This document shows positions 22,330-33,170 of a DNA stretch of 64,000 bases, in pieces. Under the pieces are notes generated by a model. The model ran no database searches. It was not told where the DNA came from and saw nothing but the letters and a program-made list of their open reading frames with translations. Within the stretch, counting starts at the first letter, position 1; every line of letters begins with the position of its first letter. The position numbers were made by a program, and so were the translations under genes. The DNA lies in NCBI GenBank assembly GCA_030762935.1, contig CM060881.1, positions 101,168,001-101,232,000 on the forward strand. The letters run 5' to 3'. Source of the stretch: Hymenopus coronatus. Its lineage: Eukaryota > Arthropoda > Insecta > Mantodea > Hymenopodidae.

Positions 22330-23960
22330 ATGGACTTTCTAAAGAATTTAGATCTTGATATCCCAGTTTCGCAAGATATATTCCGTTGGTATGCGTATTA
22401 TAGTCGCACCCTTGATTCCACAGAGTCACTTCAGGAAGTTGCCGCTTAAGATATCCGGGTTTTGTCGTAGAATCTAGTTAAATTATATGAGTATATGTCT
22501 CGCACGTTTGGCTGCGATCGGGTAAAACGCTTCTGCCACAAGGTAACGTTTTGGAACACCCTAACACGGAGACCACTCGAACTCTTCCGTCCACGTTCCG
22601 CTTAACAGCATCCTCTCCTTTTTAGACACTCCTTAACCTCTCCCTCTGCCCGCACCCGTTGGTAGATAATGCTCCTTTCATTACTACTGGTCAAAGGGCA
22701 CGTTTAAACGCCCCTTTATTGACTCCGGCACTTTTGAGGGTTAACCCGGCAGGGAGTACGGTCCTCTCTTTATAATTTTGATTTAGTTGTTTCAGCAAAT
22801 GGTTGAGATGGCCCTTATAAGTACAGTATTTTTCAAAACATGGTGACCCTACCCCACTCTTCTTCCAAAGTCCTTAAAGTTTGCGGTAAGGAGCTTCCGG
22901 TGAAATCAACCTTCGCTGTTGCCAAGTCTACCACTTACTAGTCCCTTAAATGAGGCGCGATTCTCGACATTCAAGACTTGCAGTGTCTCCAGGAAACAGA
23001 TTTTACTACTTTGCCTGTCGCCCCCTAGTATATTTGCTAATGGTTATTACCCAGTGGGAGGGGGGAGCGATCGCGTTTGAGGGCCATCATGTCTTGGAGA
23101 AAACTATACCGGTTTTTACCATATCATTTGCACAGTGAAGCTTCTACTTGGTTTCGTACGTTTGCTCACCGGCAGCCAGACTTTAAATAGCTGCACCTAA
23201 AAGATGCATAATGTAAGTGTTTCACGACAGTCGCGCAGGACGATGTCTTGGAATATGGCTTGCGTCAGCGCATGCAGGAGGTCACCGACAGAGCATTATG
23301 TCTATATTGTTTTGTCGCTGATCAGGTGAAGCCTTTCGCCACATAATGCGAGGTCTTAAGTCCTCCTTGCTGAAGCACATGTTACCCGCTGATCCTACCT
23401 CCTTTGAGCTGTTACTGTAGCTAGCCTAAACCACCGACACGCCTAGAGTGTTCTAGCTAGCTGTTCAGAGGTTCGATATAGTTACCGCACCGCATCTTAA
23501 TACAGTCGCTACTTTATTACTTGATAAAGTTGATAGTCAATCGGCTGAAATATCTGAGTAATTTAAGACCCTACAGCAGCAACTTGCCAATCTTAAACTA
23601 AAACAACAGTTTGAGTTTAGATCTCTGAACCTCATAAATTCCATGTGATATTGTGGTGCATAATTTTGAAATATGGTTATTACATAGCCTTCTTACTTTC
23701 TCTAGCAAGTAGTATGCATATACATACACAGTAAGCAGAGAAGGTATTTGTATTCACCAAAACTTTTTTACCACGCAGCACCACCCCTCTAGGTGCAATG
23801 GACCTGGATATATTACCAACAGGGATTAGGGGACAAACCAATGCAGACCTCCATGAGGCAGAGGAACGTCTACTTAGGGATGACTTTACGATTGTCAGGT
23901 GTCCCATTTGTTTTACCTGTAGAAAATCGGAGAATGTTTCCCTTAACTGTTTTAATGACT
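22330..23960 (+). pseudogene. LTR retrotransposon gag remnant, Gypsy-like
   Basis: Gag forms the capsid of the retrotransposon particle. Readable parts, in order and in several frames: MDFLKNLDLDIPVSQDIFRW (22330); HSEASTWFRTFAHRQPDF (about 23131, like the 'G.A..W' region of Retrotrans_gag); VLEYGLRQRMQEVTDRALC (about 23245); RGLKSSLLKHMLPADPTSF (23349); a coiled-coil-like ENTIRELY degraded stretch with LDKVDSQSAEI and LQQQLANLKLKQQ (to about 23618); and, beyond an FB fragment, CFTCRKSENVSLNC (23909-23950), a zinc knuckle whose His is replaced by Asn. Many stops. No protease, RT or integrase follows. BEL is a possible alternative. Confidence 0.55.
23625..23790. mobile_element. FB-related fragment inside the gag relic
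   Basis: ttttgaaatatggttattac, then cttactttctctagcaagta and gcagagaaggtatttgtatt match the site at 17320-17410 and the FB loop start. It separates the coiled-coil part of gag from the knuckle, so it probably inserted into the gag sequence. Confidence 0.5.
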
Positions 23961-24479
23961 AAAGATTTACCACAAATAAAAAATAAATAAATAAAAAGGC
24001 CAGCATCCCCCACACCTTCTGCCGCGGTTATCCCGGCTAATGTTTCATCAGTTTCGAGCCACATAGATTCACAGCCAATTATTATTTTGTTTGATACTGA
24101 CAGTCAGCATGATTAATGGCTCATTATTTAGCTTGCCTAAGTTCCCACTTACACGTGGTTAGATGCTTTGAACAACTGATAATACATTTTGACTGATTCC
24201 ACTGATTCTGAATTTGACATTTTAGGGACACGTTTTTGATGAAAAACTATTGGTTTCCGCACATTTCCCCCCCCCCAACTGTTATTAGGCATGGATGATA
24301 AAATTATCAACCATGAATATCTTGTACATTCACTTAGCCAAGAATCGTTGTTCTGGGCATGTTGTAAATTATCCGGTGGCGCATCACAATTTGTAACGCC
24401 AGTGATTGGAGCCACGCCGGAATACAAATAGTTGAATAAGAAAATTTTAACTTTCATAGAAGCTGCTTGTTAAAATTGA
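23961..24479. other. Unassigned stretch between gag and hAT relics
   Basis: No retroviral-type protease or RT motif is seen after the knuckle. A 102-codon minus-strand open frame (24149-24457) has no recognisable domain. Confidence 0.4.
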
Positions 24480-25555
24480 AAACAGGGGAACCGATATGAA
24501 TGGAATTCACAAATGATTGCTCATCCAGCATGAACATGAAGTTACGTATTGGAAAAATGTGCTAAAAAGAGTTGTTTCTGTAATTAAAAAGTTAGCTTCT
24601 AGGGGTCCAGCATTTGGTGGAAACAAAATATGTTTTGCCACTGTGAAACATGAATATGTCATGTGCCTGAAATTAATTGCAAAGCATGATTCTTTTTTGG
24701 TTGACTATATAGCATGGTTTGGCAATCCAGGAAATATTTTTACATAATATTTATCACAACTATTTATGAACATTTAATATGCCTAATAGGGAGGCCAGTC
24801 AATAAAATAAGCAATGAAAATTTCACTTTTAATTTTTTCAGACCTAATGATTCTACACCAGTTGCCACTCACAATGATCAGTCATTAGATACGTAATTGA
24901 AGATGGGCGCTTAATTGAGATGTTCTTGTGTTTTATAAAACAATGCAGGCCACACTGGGAAAAGGCTTTCTGAAGCAGTTTTGAATTCCTACATGGATTA
25001 AAACTTGGAAACAGTAGATACCAGTTATAAGATAACGCAGTCAACATTTATGGTGTACATCGAGGCTTGCAGTCAAGACTTAAGGACTGAAGTTCTCTAA
25101 GTTTCCTCATTCTATGTTCGGCTCACTCGCTGAACCTAGTTGAATCACGAGGTGCACAATGCTGCATAGCTGAAATAGGTGTTTTTGAGTTATATAAAGG
25201 TTTATTGAAGTTCTTTGTTAATTCTTCAAGTAGATGGAACATCTTGTAAGCATTTTATGATTATTCAAGCTATATTAGTGAAGTCACTGTGGTGTGCACG
25301 TGAGGATGCTTGTATGAGTTTGAATGCGAATTGGAAAGCAGTATATTCTGCATTAAGAACAATTTCAGAAAATGAGTGGTAGAGATAGATGTGAAGCTGA
25401 AGGTATTCTTAGTAAGTTAATATTATTGAGGTAGCTTTCAAGAAATCAGCGTGGAGTTGTATTCTCCATCAGGTTGGCAAAGCAACGAAAAAATTTGCAG
25501 GCCAAGAATGTAGACATTTCTGCTTATGTGAGATTGTGATCCTCTTGCAATTTTT
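24480..25555 (+). pseudogene. hAT transposase remnant, ZMYM1/TTF-type
   Basis: Plus-strand translation gives EVTYWKNVLKRVVSVIKKLA, then SRGPAFGG and LIAKHDSFLVDYIAWFGNPG (24537-24735). These correspond to the 'yW..vL.R....i..La.rg..FRG' and 'fDp.L..H' blocks of the transposase-like proteins with TTF/ZMYM1 layout. Further on come AHSLNLV (about 25120), KSLWCAREDACMSLNANWKA (about 25285, the 'TRW..R..A' block, with TRW changed) and ALRTISENE, EAEGILSKL, VDISAYVRL (to about 25540). Several stops and frameshifts occur, and the C-terminal dimerisation part is missing. It ends at an FB arm. Confidence 0.65.
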
Positions 25556-26212
25556 AACTTCTTTGTGTCGCATCTTTAGAAGATACTGAACTTAAATATT
25601 GTAACAAATGTCTTGTTGACTCAAAATATGGAAACAAAGAAAATATTATTTTCACTACTACAAATAATTCACTCGACGCGTAGGCATTTTATGGTTGTAC
25701 GCCATTCATGGCTGGCTTTCCACTGCGTGCTAACACTCCACTCACGACTCAGTCCACTTCACAACACAACAAACCACTGCAATTCTCTCTCCTTTTTATA
25801 GCGAGAAAACGACGTCACAGTCGTTCTAGTAACTTCTTGAAGGTATTAGAAACCGAAGCGGGAGGAATATCTCGAATATCGGGAACAATCTTGATGTCGT
25901 GAGAAGAGTCTCGCGTTCGGAAGGATCCTGTTGTGGCGGGCCATTGCTTACGGATTCAAATGTGATGACTCATTCCAGCTCCACTGTCGCTTACCAGAGC
26001 AAACCTGAGAGCGGTAGCGTACACGGATGGTATTGTCACAATATGAAGTTTGGTAATTCACAGACACACATAGGAAACTTTTTCTGAAAATGCTATTTTG
26101 TACCACGGGATTTCTAAAACGTGTATTTCTAGGGAAATCTCGGTATGGACTTTGTGGGTGGAATGCAATTACCTCCCCTGCTTAATATGTACGTGGTAAG
26201 GAAGTAGAAAAG
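25556..26212. mobile_element. FB family, inner F arm plus loop, split by an LTR
   Basis: The left part (25562-25599: gtgtcgcatctttagaagat, actgaacttaaatat) and the right part (from 26041: atatgaagtttggtaattca, then acagacacacatagg, an eroded loop and ggaagtag) join into normal FB order once the LTR at 25600-26040 and one ATAT copy are removed. Confidence 0.75.
25600..26040 (-). mobile_element. Solo LTR, 441 bp, with 4-bp target duplication
   Basis: Read on the minus strand, the LTR starts TGTGACAATACC and ends ATTTGTTACA, so it has TG...CA ends. It is flanked by ATAT at 25596-25599 and 26041-26044. A TATA box ctataaaaagg (complement of 25791-25801) lies in the middle, with a Pol II-type start region just downstream, as expected for a U3/R boundary. 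No internal region or second LTR is adjacent, so this is a solo LTR left by recombination. The 4-bp duplication fits Gypsy better than Copia or BEL (usually 5). Its empty-site context is an FB arm, so the insertion is younger than that FB copy. Confidence 0.8.
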
Positions 26213-26337
26213 GACTGAACTCAACACCAGCATCTGATGACTGCTTTGGCCTCTTCCGCTCGCAGAAGTCATTTTCCCATTGTCTTCTAGGTCATAGTTA
26301 TACCTCGTGACTGTGGTATGCAGTACTTATTTTCAAA

Positions 26338-26560
26338 AGGTAGAGTCAGGTGAAAAAACTATAGCGGGGATTGAACCACGTATCTCACTGTCTCATCCAG
26401 TTGGTCCTATCAACTGAGCTACTATGACAATGTGCCGACAAAACATTAAATTTACTAACCGACACGCATTTTCACCTTTAAATTACAAAGAGAGCCAAAT
26501 TATTTTCAGATGACTACATTTTCAATTCTATCCTATTTATGGCTTGAGCAAAAAATAAAA
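26338..26560 (-). mobile_element. SINE-A, minus orientation, diverged
   Basis: Minus strand: eroded leader (26440-26560, matching the 'ataatttg' and tgtggttt region), core with tagctcagttgataggacca and ggttcaatccccgc, and tail ctgactctacc at 26338. The A-box tagctcagttgat is one of the best preserved. Confidence 0.6.
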
Positions 26561-26664
26561 CATTGCTGGTACTTACGGCTTGGGCGAAACATAAAACAAA
26601 TACTAGTACTTATTTAGTAATTTTTGAAAAGTAAATTCTTAGTTTGCAGCTTTGTAGCTTTATT

Positions 26665-27102
26665 CTCTCTACACGTACCATGTACATTATGTATAGGGAA
26701 GGTATTGTCAGGTAAATGTCGTTAGTATACGATATTTTAATCAAAATCGTTAAAGCCATTTTTGGGAAAATAACAAGTTTCTAAAAAAAAGTTCCATGTA
26801 AAGGGCAGTTTGGGATGGGAGGATTTTACTGAAAATCTTTGTGTCGCAAACCTGGAAGATACTAAACGTAAATACCAAGTTTGATATTTTACCGACTTTT
26901 CGTTTTTGAGTTATCGTGTTCACAGACACGCGGACACACGAACACACGGACACACACACATCTTTTTTCTGAAAATGTTTTTTCGGATACAGGAGACCCT
27001 AAAAATATATATTTCCGGTGAAATCTCGGTATCGAATTTTTGGGTGCAATACTATACCTTCTCTATACACTATGTGCCTAGTACCTGCAGAGTAAGTAAA
27101 TA
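26665..27102. mobile_element. FB family, reversed loop piece then inner F arm plus loop
   Basis: A reversed loop start (ctctacacgtaccatgtaca, agggaaggtattg) breaks off and joins the inner F arm at tcaggtaaat (about 26709). The arm continues through a CA tract (26927-26960) to a complete loop ending gcagagtaagtaaa. Confidence 0.7.
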
Positions 27103-27109
27103 GGGCTCT

Positions 27110-27368
27110 ACAGTGATATGGGCATGTATAACGGATATCGGAGGAGCGATGGCCCAAACGTGTCCTGAACTGGACGTTGCCAGGCAAAGGAAAGCGTGGA
27201 AGAAACAAAAGAACATGCCATGAGGGAATATATGGTCCAATGATAAAGAGGAGTGTAGATCTCATTAAAATGCATATATATATATATATATATATATTTA
27301 TTTATGGAAGTAGGACACCGGATGATAGGAGTCTCTGGAAAGCAGAAATCAAGGGCAAACTGCTGTGA
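27110..27368 (+). pseudogene. LINE ORF2 C-terminus remnant
   Basis: The translation carries LPGKGKRGRNKRTCHEGIYG, MIKRSVDLI and, after an AT-repeat, DRSLWKAEIKGKLL followed by a stop. This matches the C-terminal tail common in insect endonuclease-RT LINEs ('P.GkRkRGRpk.tW' and 'dR..Wr'). Upstream wording in other frames (MGMYNGYRRSDGPNVS) fits the preceding 'qWyGHv.Rm....p' block with frameshifts. A TA microsatellite (about 27273-27297) has expanded within the coding remnant. The rest of the LINE is not adjacent. Confidence 0.6.
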
Positions 27369-29630
27369 AGTGTAGAGCACGTAAAAGTAAAATTGTTATG
27401 TAGACGTTGGGTTAGTTTAGATGTAACACTATTTTAAGTTCTTATCAGTGCTGCTACTCGGTGGTTTTGTCCAAGTACTGATAAGAGTGTCCGTCCCTCC
27501 AGTCATTAATTTTGTAAAGAAGATTTGTCTTTAATCTACCCCTCTGAAGTGCGAATAGACAAAGTTTGCTCCATAACAAGGCGTTTGATCTCCTGACCAA
27601 CACGAGTCCCGGTTTATGAGCTGTAAATCCAGCAAAAATAGCAAGTCGGTCCTTATCAAGATAGCCTCTGAATATCGCCCTTGATGATCGCTCTCAAACA
27701 TAATTTTATCCAGTATGATCCAATTTTCTCTCTCCTAGATACATATTTTCTGTTTTAAAATTATAGTATAGCCACGATTGCTGTATCAATGTATCATATT
27801 TTTATCATACTTACTAAGGGTTTTGAATACTTTCTTCCATTTAAATTGTCCTTTAACATTATAAAAGCGGTCGGCAATTGCTAGACTTGTGACGTCGGAG
27901 CAGGCGAATGCCCACGGGTACTATGTGAGGAGTAGCCGTAAGTAATTCCGTGCCGCTCGTATTCTACTTAGTTAATCACTTCTGTGCGTTTGCCTATTGG
28001 TTGAAAGCTTTACTTATGGTATATACCACACGTGCTGAACTGGTCTAATGCAAAACGTGTTTGTTATATTATATTCACAGTACTTCAGTTACCAGTTACA
28101 GGAAAAGTGCTACCAAATTGTGATTGGAAAAGTTTTTTTATTCACTACATATTACAGTGTATTCAACTTAATTACTTTATTCGGTCGTTTTATTTGTTAC
28201 TGAAAGTAATCTAATTCTAGATGATTCAGTTTTCAATATAGAATATTAGTTACTTTTATTTAAGTCGTTAATAATACACACAACCAAATTAATGAGCGCA
28301 GCATGACAGGGTGAGTGGTTAAGTCCCTCAAGTGTCCTAGAGAGACTCAACTATGTTATGTTTACTGAACTTTTTTAATATACTTATTACATATCGGCAT
28401 GTTTTTGGTGTTTCGCATAGCAGAAGAGAAAACTCCATTGACAAAACAAACAAATTAAGAAATTGTAAGATTGCCAGCAAAGGCAAAAAAATCTCGGGCT
28501 GCGATACTTATTTATCCACACAAAGTAATCGTGTAAAATTGCATAAGCCGCTCAGTCGGCCATAAACAGTTCAGTAGAGGGTTTAGGACCGACCGTCACT
28601 CTCGGTGCTCTTAGAAGATCTATTGAGAAAATAAAAATACTCTTCGATGGAATGACGTCACAGAGAGATGCCGATCGCCACCTTATAAAACACTTCAACA
28701 TAATCTGCCAATAATAAGTTTAACCCTCCAAGCTTTTGAATTGCGTATAGCAGGATTAAAACGCAACCTGCACATGCTCTCCGTATCCAAATTCATGCTG
28801 ATTTTCATTGAATATTACTTCTGTTAAATATGTATTCTTATTACTTTTGCAAAGAGTTCGTTATGCCTTTATTGTACATGTTTGATGTAGTTGTGTTCAT
28901 TACCCATATAATCTTGTAATTATTTAAATAGTTTCTATTTTCTTTCGATTGAAATGGTAAAACAGATTAGAGCTTGTTGATCTCGATCTAAAACTTGTTT
29001 GCCGGTAACCTCATGGACGAAGCCACGATGTCTTGTGGCATCCCCATTTTAAATTCTTTCGGTAGAGAAACACCGTAGCGAAGGGAAAACAAAGCTTTTG
29101 GGAGTTTCGTTGCTACTCTAGGAGAATATATTCACAGTGGAGATGATTCCTGTTGCTTGAGGACGCAAGGAACGAAATAGGATTCTATTCCAATTCTATA
29201 AGAGGAAGCTTCCTTCTTTTGTTCGTTTTTTGGAAGCGCCGTTTCGCTGGTATCCCAAGAGACAATAACCGTATATTTGTGGCAAAGAGGCTACTCTCTC
29301 ATTCAACACGATCTGAAGGCTTACCGTTAAGTGCTCAAAGAGCTGGGTTCGTTTAATAAACTATGTAACGTGTTTGCTAGCCATGAAAACGGAATATATT
29401 GGTATGAAAAGTAGTTATTTCTTTTGTGTTATTTGTTTGTCTACGTGGCGGCTGATAAAAATAATGATGAGAAAGATATGAAAAATACCGTGTTTGCGAG
29501 GAGTAATCCTAGGATATAGTGCAGGTACAGTAGGATGGAGAAACACGAACTGCGAGCTTTTACCACCTCGAATGGAGGATTAAGCGACTTTTGAACGCTA
29601 CTGGTCGCCATGGCCGCGCTCGCTAAAGTG

Positions 29631-29634
<4 letters not shown>
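27369..29634. other. Unassigned, no recognisable gene
   Basis: No FB, SINE or transposase motif was recognised in about 2.3 kb, the cleanest candidate here for unique sequence. Short open frames (28353-28565, 29153-29356) show no domain. Confidence 0.45.

Positions 29635-29684
<50 letters not shown>
29635..29684. repeat. Oligo(T) run of 50 bases
   Basis: An uninterrupted T-run directly before a reversed FB loop. FB right arms end in a T-run, so this may be an expanded R-arm terminus with the arm itself lost. Confidence 0.9.
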
Positions 29685-29688
<4 letters not shown>

Positions 29689-31365
29689 ACTTTCTCTAGA
29701 CGAACTATGCACATACACATAGTGTAATAGAGAAGGTATTGCATTGCACCCAAAAATTCGATACCAAGATTTCACCGGAAATATATGTTTTAAGACTTCC
29801 TGAAAAAAAATCTGATATGTTCCATTCATATGACTTTCTCTACCTCTCTGCAACAAACTATTGTTAAAAAGCTTTTTACTTCATGCTAATCGAGAAAAAA
29901 GCACAATTAGTCTTATTACTTGCTTCCTTGTAAGCAGAAGGGAAATAAGGGAGTACTATAGGCTAAACTAATATTCAAAAGCTGGTTGCTATGTAAATGA
30001 AGTTCCTTTGTTTGTATGGACAGGAGTTGACAAACTCTTGTATGAGAAAAGTAAAAGTTTTTCATAGCTGAAACTAAAAACAAGGAATATGTAAAAAACG
30101 ATCAACTCCAAGAAAAAAATGTATATAACATAAATTGGGTGTTTTAATATGCTCTACATTTTTTGTGTGTTAAGTTTTTACCCATCTCTTACAGTTTAGC
30201 AGTTAAGCAAAATTACGCGAAATTCACCAAGAATAAAGCAGTCTTCAGAGGATATTCCCAGAAAATTCAAGATATACATTTTATTTGTCAGGTAAATATA
30301 TTTAATATACGATATTTTAGTCAAAACCGTTAGAGCCATTTTTAAGCAAATGAAAATTTTCGAAAAAAAGTCCCATGTAAAGGGTAGTTGGTGGTGGGGG
30401 ATTTTCTTGAAAATCTTCGTGTCGCATCCTTGGAAGATACCGAACTTAAATACCGAGTTTGGTATTCAACGGTCTTTTCGTTTTTGAGCTACGCTGTCCA
30501 CAGACACGTGTACACGGACCTTTTTCCAAAACATGTATTTCCGGTGAAATCTCGGTATCGAATTTTTGGATGCAATACAATACCTTCTCTATACATTATG
30601 TACATAGTACGTGTAGAGAAAGTAATAAAGCACTTTTAGAAAAAATGTCCATGTGTGTCTGTCTGTGGGCAACGTAGCTCAAAAACATAAAGATCCTTAC
30701 AAACCAAACTTGGTATTTAAGTTTGGTATTTTCCAAGGATGCGACACGAAGTTTTTCAAGAAAATACCCCACCCCTAACTACCCTTTACATGGACAATTT
30801 TCGAAAATTTTGATTTTCTCAAAACTGGCTCTAACGATTTTGATTAAAATCACTTATATTTAAGATATTCACATGACAAATAAAATGTATATCTTGAATT
30901 TTCTGAGATTGGCCTCTAAAGACCTCTTTATTCTGGGTGAGCTTTATTGAATTTTGCATAACTGGTAAACCGTAAGAGATAGACAAAAACTTACTACATA
31001 AAAATGTAGAGCACATTAAAACACACAATTTATGTTGTATACATTTTATTGGTGGAGTTGATCGTTTCTCAGATATTCCTTTTTTTTTTTTTTTGGTTTC
31101 AGCTTTGAAAAAACTTACTTTTCTCATAGAGGAATTTGTCACCTCCTGTCCATATAAACAAAGGAACTTCAGTCACATTGCAACAAGCTTTTGATAATCA
31201 CTTTAAGCTGTTGTACTCCCTTATTTCGCTTCTATGTACAAGGAAGCAAGCAATAAGAGTATTTCTGGTAATTTTTTCTCGATTAGCGTGAATAGAAGCA
31301 TAAGATTTTTAAAAATAATTTGTTTTAGAGATGTAGAGAAAGTCATGTGAATGGAACACGTCGGA
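29685..31365. mobile_element. FB family, reversed loop plus complete copy
   Basis: Reversed loop at 29685-29810, then F arm from tctgatatgttccattcata (29811), forward loop around 30535-30630 (tttccggtgaaatctcgg, ctatacattatgtacatag, gtgtagagaaagtaa), then R arm to 31365 (catgtgaatggaacacgtcg, T-run). F and R are inverted repeats, and R starts right after the loop at gcacttttagaaaaaatgtc. With the copy at 165-1626 it defines the full element. No coding capacity beyond short chance frames. Confidence 0.8.
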
Positions 31366-31371
31366 TTTTTT

Positions 31372-31600
31372 TGTTAGTATTTTTTACGCCCGCTTTTACT
31401 GGTCTGAAATCGAAGGCCATGACACTGATGATACATGGAGATGGAATGTGATGGCGGGGGAAACCGGAGAACCCGGAGAAAAGCCAACCCTGCGCCGCTT
31501 TGTAGACCACAAATCTCAAATGCAATCGTTTGGAATCGAACCCGGACCGTCTAGGTGAGAGCCGAATGGTCTGACCACTCGGCCACGGCGCGGCCCAAAT
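31372..31600 (-). mobile_element. SINE-B, complete, minus orientation
   Basis: Minus strand: a tRNA-like head gcgccgtggccgagtggtca with B-box gggttcgattcc, then a body with gcgccgc and ccgggttctccggtttcccc, then the 3' end atcatcagtgtcatggcc and agtaaaagcgggcgt. It lies immediately beside the FB R-arm terminus. The A- and B-boxes are well preserved, but the body shows that it is a SINE and not a tRNA gene. Confidence 0.75.
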
Positions 31601-31715
31601 GTGCCTCGCTTAAGTGCTTCGTGGCGAAGTGGATCGTTAGTTCGAGTCCCACATTGGGCATGGATGTTTATATGTTTGTAAAATGTGTAGGTGTGTGTAT
31701 TGGAATTAAAAAAAA
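31601..31715 (+). mobile_element. tRNA-like SINE remnant between SINE-B and FB
   Basis: cgtggcgaagtggatcgtta and gttcgagtcccacattgggc look like a shortened tRNA-like core. A TG-rich tail and an A-run lead into the next FB copy. The family is not resolved. Confidence 0.4.
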
Positions 31716-32571
31716 TCTGATGTGTACCATTCACATGACTTTCTCTACATCTCTGGAACATATTATTCTTAAAATGTTTATACTTCTATTTACTTCATGC
31801 TAATCAGAAAAAATTACCAGAAATGCTCTTATTGCTTATTTCCTTGTAAGTAGAAGGAAGTACCATAGGTTAAAGTGATAGCCATAAGCTGGTTGCTATG
31901 TCACTGAAGTTCCTTCGTTTGTATGGACAGCACTTGACAAATTCCTGTATGAGAAAATATGTTTTTCTAAGCAGAAACCAAAAACAAGGAATGTCTCAAA
32001 AACGATAAACTCCACGAAAAAAATGTATATAACATAAATTGTGTGTTTTAACGTGCTCTACATTATTTGTGGGTTAAGTTTTTGTCCATCACTTACGGTT
32101 TAGTAGTTATGAAAAATTCATCCAGAATAAAGTAGTCTTCAGAGGCTATTTCCAGAAAATTCAAAATATACATTTTATTTGTCAGGTAAATAACTTTAAT
32201 ATACGATATTTTAATCAAAATCGTTACAGCGATTTTTTTAGAAAATAGAAATTTTCGAAAAAAGTTCCATGTAAAGGGTAGTTTGGGGTGGGGGGATTTT
32301 TCTCAAAATCTTCGTGTCGAATCCCTGGAAGATACTAAACTTAAATACCAAGTTTGGTATTTTACCGACTTTTCGTTTTGAGTTATCGTGTTCACAGACA
32401 CACACGGACACACACACACACACACACACGGACCTATTTCTGAAAATATTTTTTTTTGGATACAGGGGACCCTAAAACATATATTTCCGGTGAAATCTCG
32501 GTATCGAATTTTTGGGTGGAGTGCAATACATTCTCTATACACTATGTACATAGTACGTATAGAGAAAGTAA
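31716..32571. mobile_element. FB family, F arm plus loop, well preserved
   Basis: From tctgatgtgtaccattcaca to gtatagagaaagtaa. The internal microsatellite is a long CA run (32395-32430). It closely parallels 11295-12163, and the two would make good anchors for a consensus. Confidence 0.8.
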
Positions 32572-32666
32572 TAACAGCCATTCGCAGAGATATGGTACTC
32601 TTTTCTTTAGAGATCATTTAATCCTACAGTTGTGAAGTGGATATCGGTAGCCAAATTAAAAAAAAA

Positions 32667-33170
32667 TCTTATATGTTCCATTCACATGACTTTCTCAACA
32701 TCTCTGTAACAAACTAGTGTTAAAAAGCTTATTCTTCCATCTACTTCATACTAATCGAGATAAACACTAGCAGAAATGATCTTATTACTTGATTTGTTTT
32801 TCACACAAGCCGTGTGAATAGGTGGAGTCAGAACAAATAAATGCCATAGCCGGGATTTGAATCACGAATCTCTCTGTCTCTAGCCGGTGCATTGAAATTT
32901 TCTAGTCTAACTGTACCTATTCAAGGTCTTATTACTTGCTTCCTTATAAGTGGAATACTAAAATAAAGATAGGCTAAAGCGATAGTCAACTCTTTTTAAA
33001 GCTGGTTGCCATGCGGCTGAAATCCATTTCTTTGCATTGCCATGAGTTTACAAGTTTCCGTATGAAAACAGTTTTAAGTATTTTAGAACTGAGACAAATA
33101 ACCAAGAATATCTTGGAAATGGTCAACTCTTCGAAAAAAATGTATATGACGATTTTATAGATCTCTTGAT
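32667..33170. mobile_element. FB family, outer F arm interrupted by a SINE
   Basis: Starts tcttatatgttccattcaca. The arm is cut at 32791 by a SINE and resumes at 32927 (tcttattacttgcttcc). It ends in the middle of the arm, near 'atgtatatgacg'. Confidence 0.7.
32792..32926. mobile_element. SINE-A insertion with inverted structure and 12-bp TSD
   Basis: The insert lies between two identical 12-mers, tcttattacttg (32780-32791 and 32927-32938). Its left part is SINE-A in minus orientation (cacacaagccgtgtgaata, gggatttgaatcacg). Its right part is SINE-A tail in plus orientation (gcattgaaattttctagtct, ctgtacctattc). An inverted 5' part with a duplicated target is what twin priming by LINE machinery produces. 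Confidence 0.7.
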
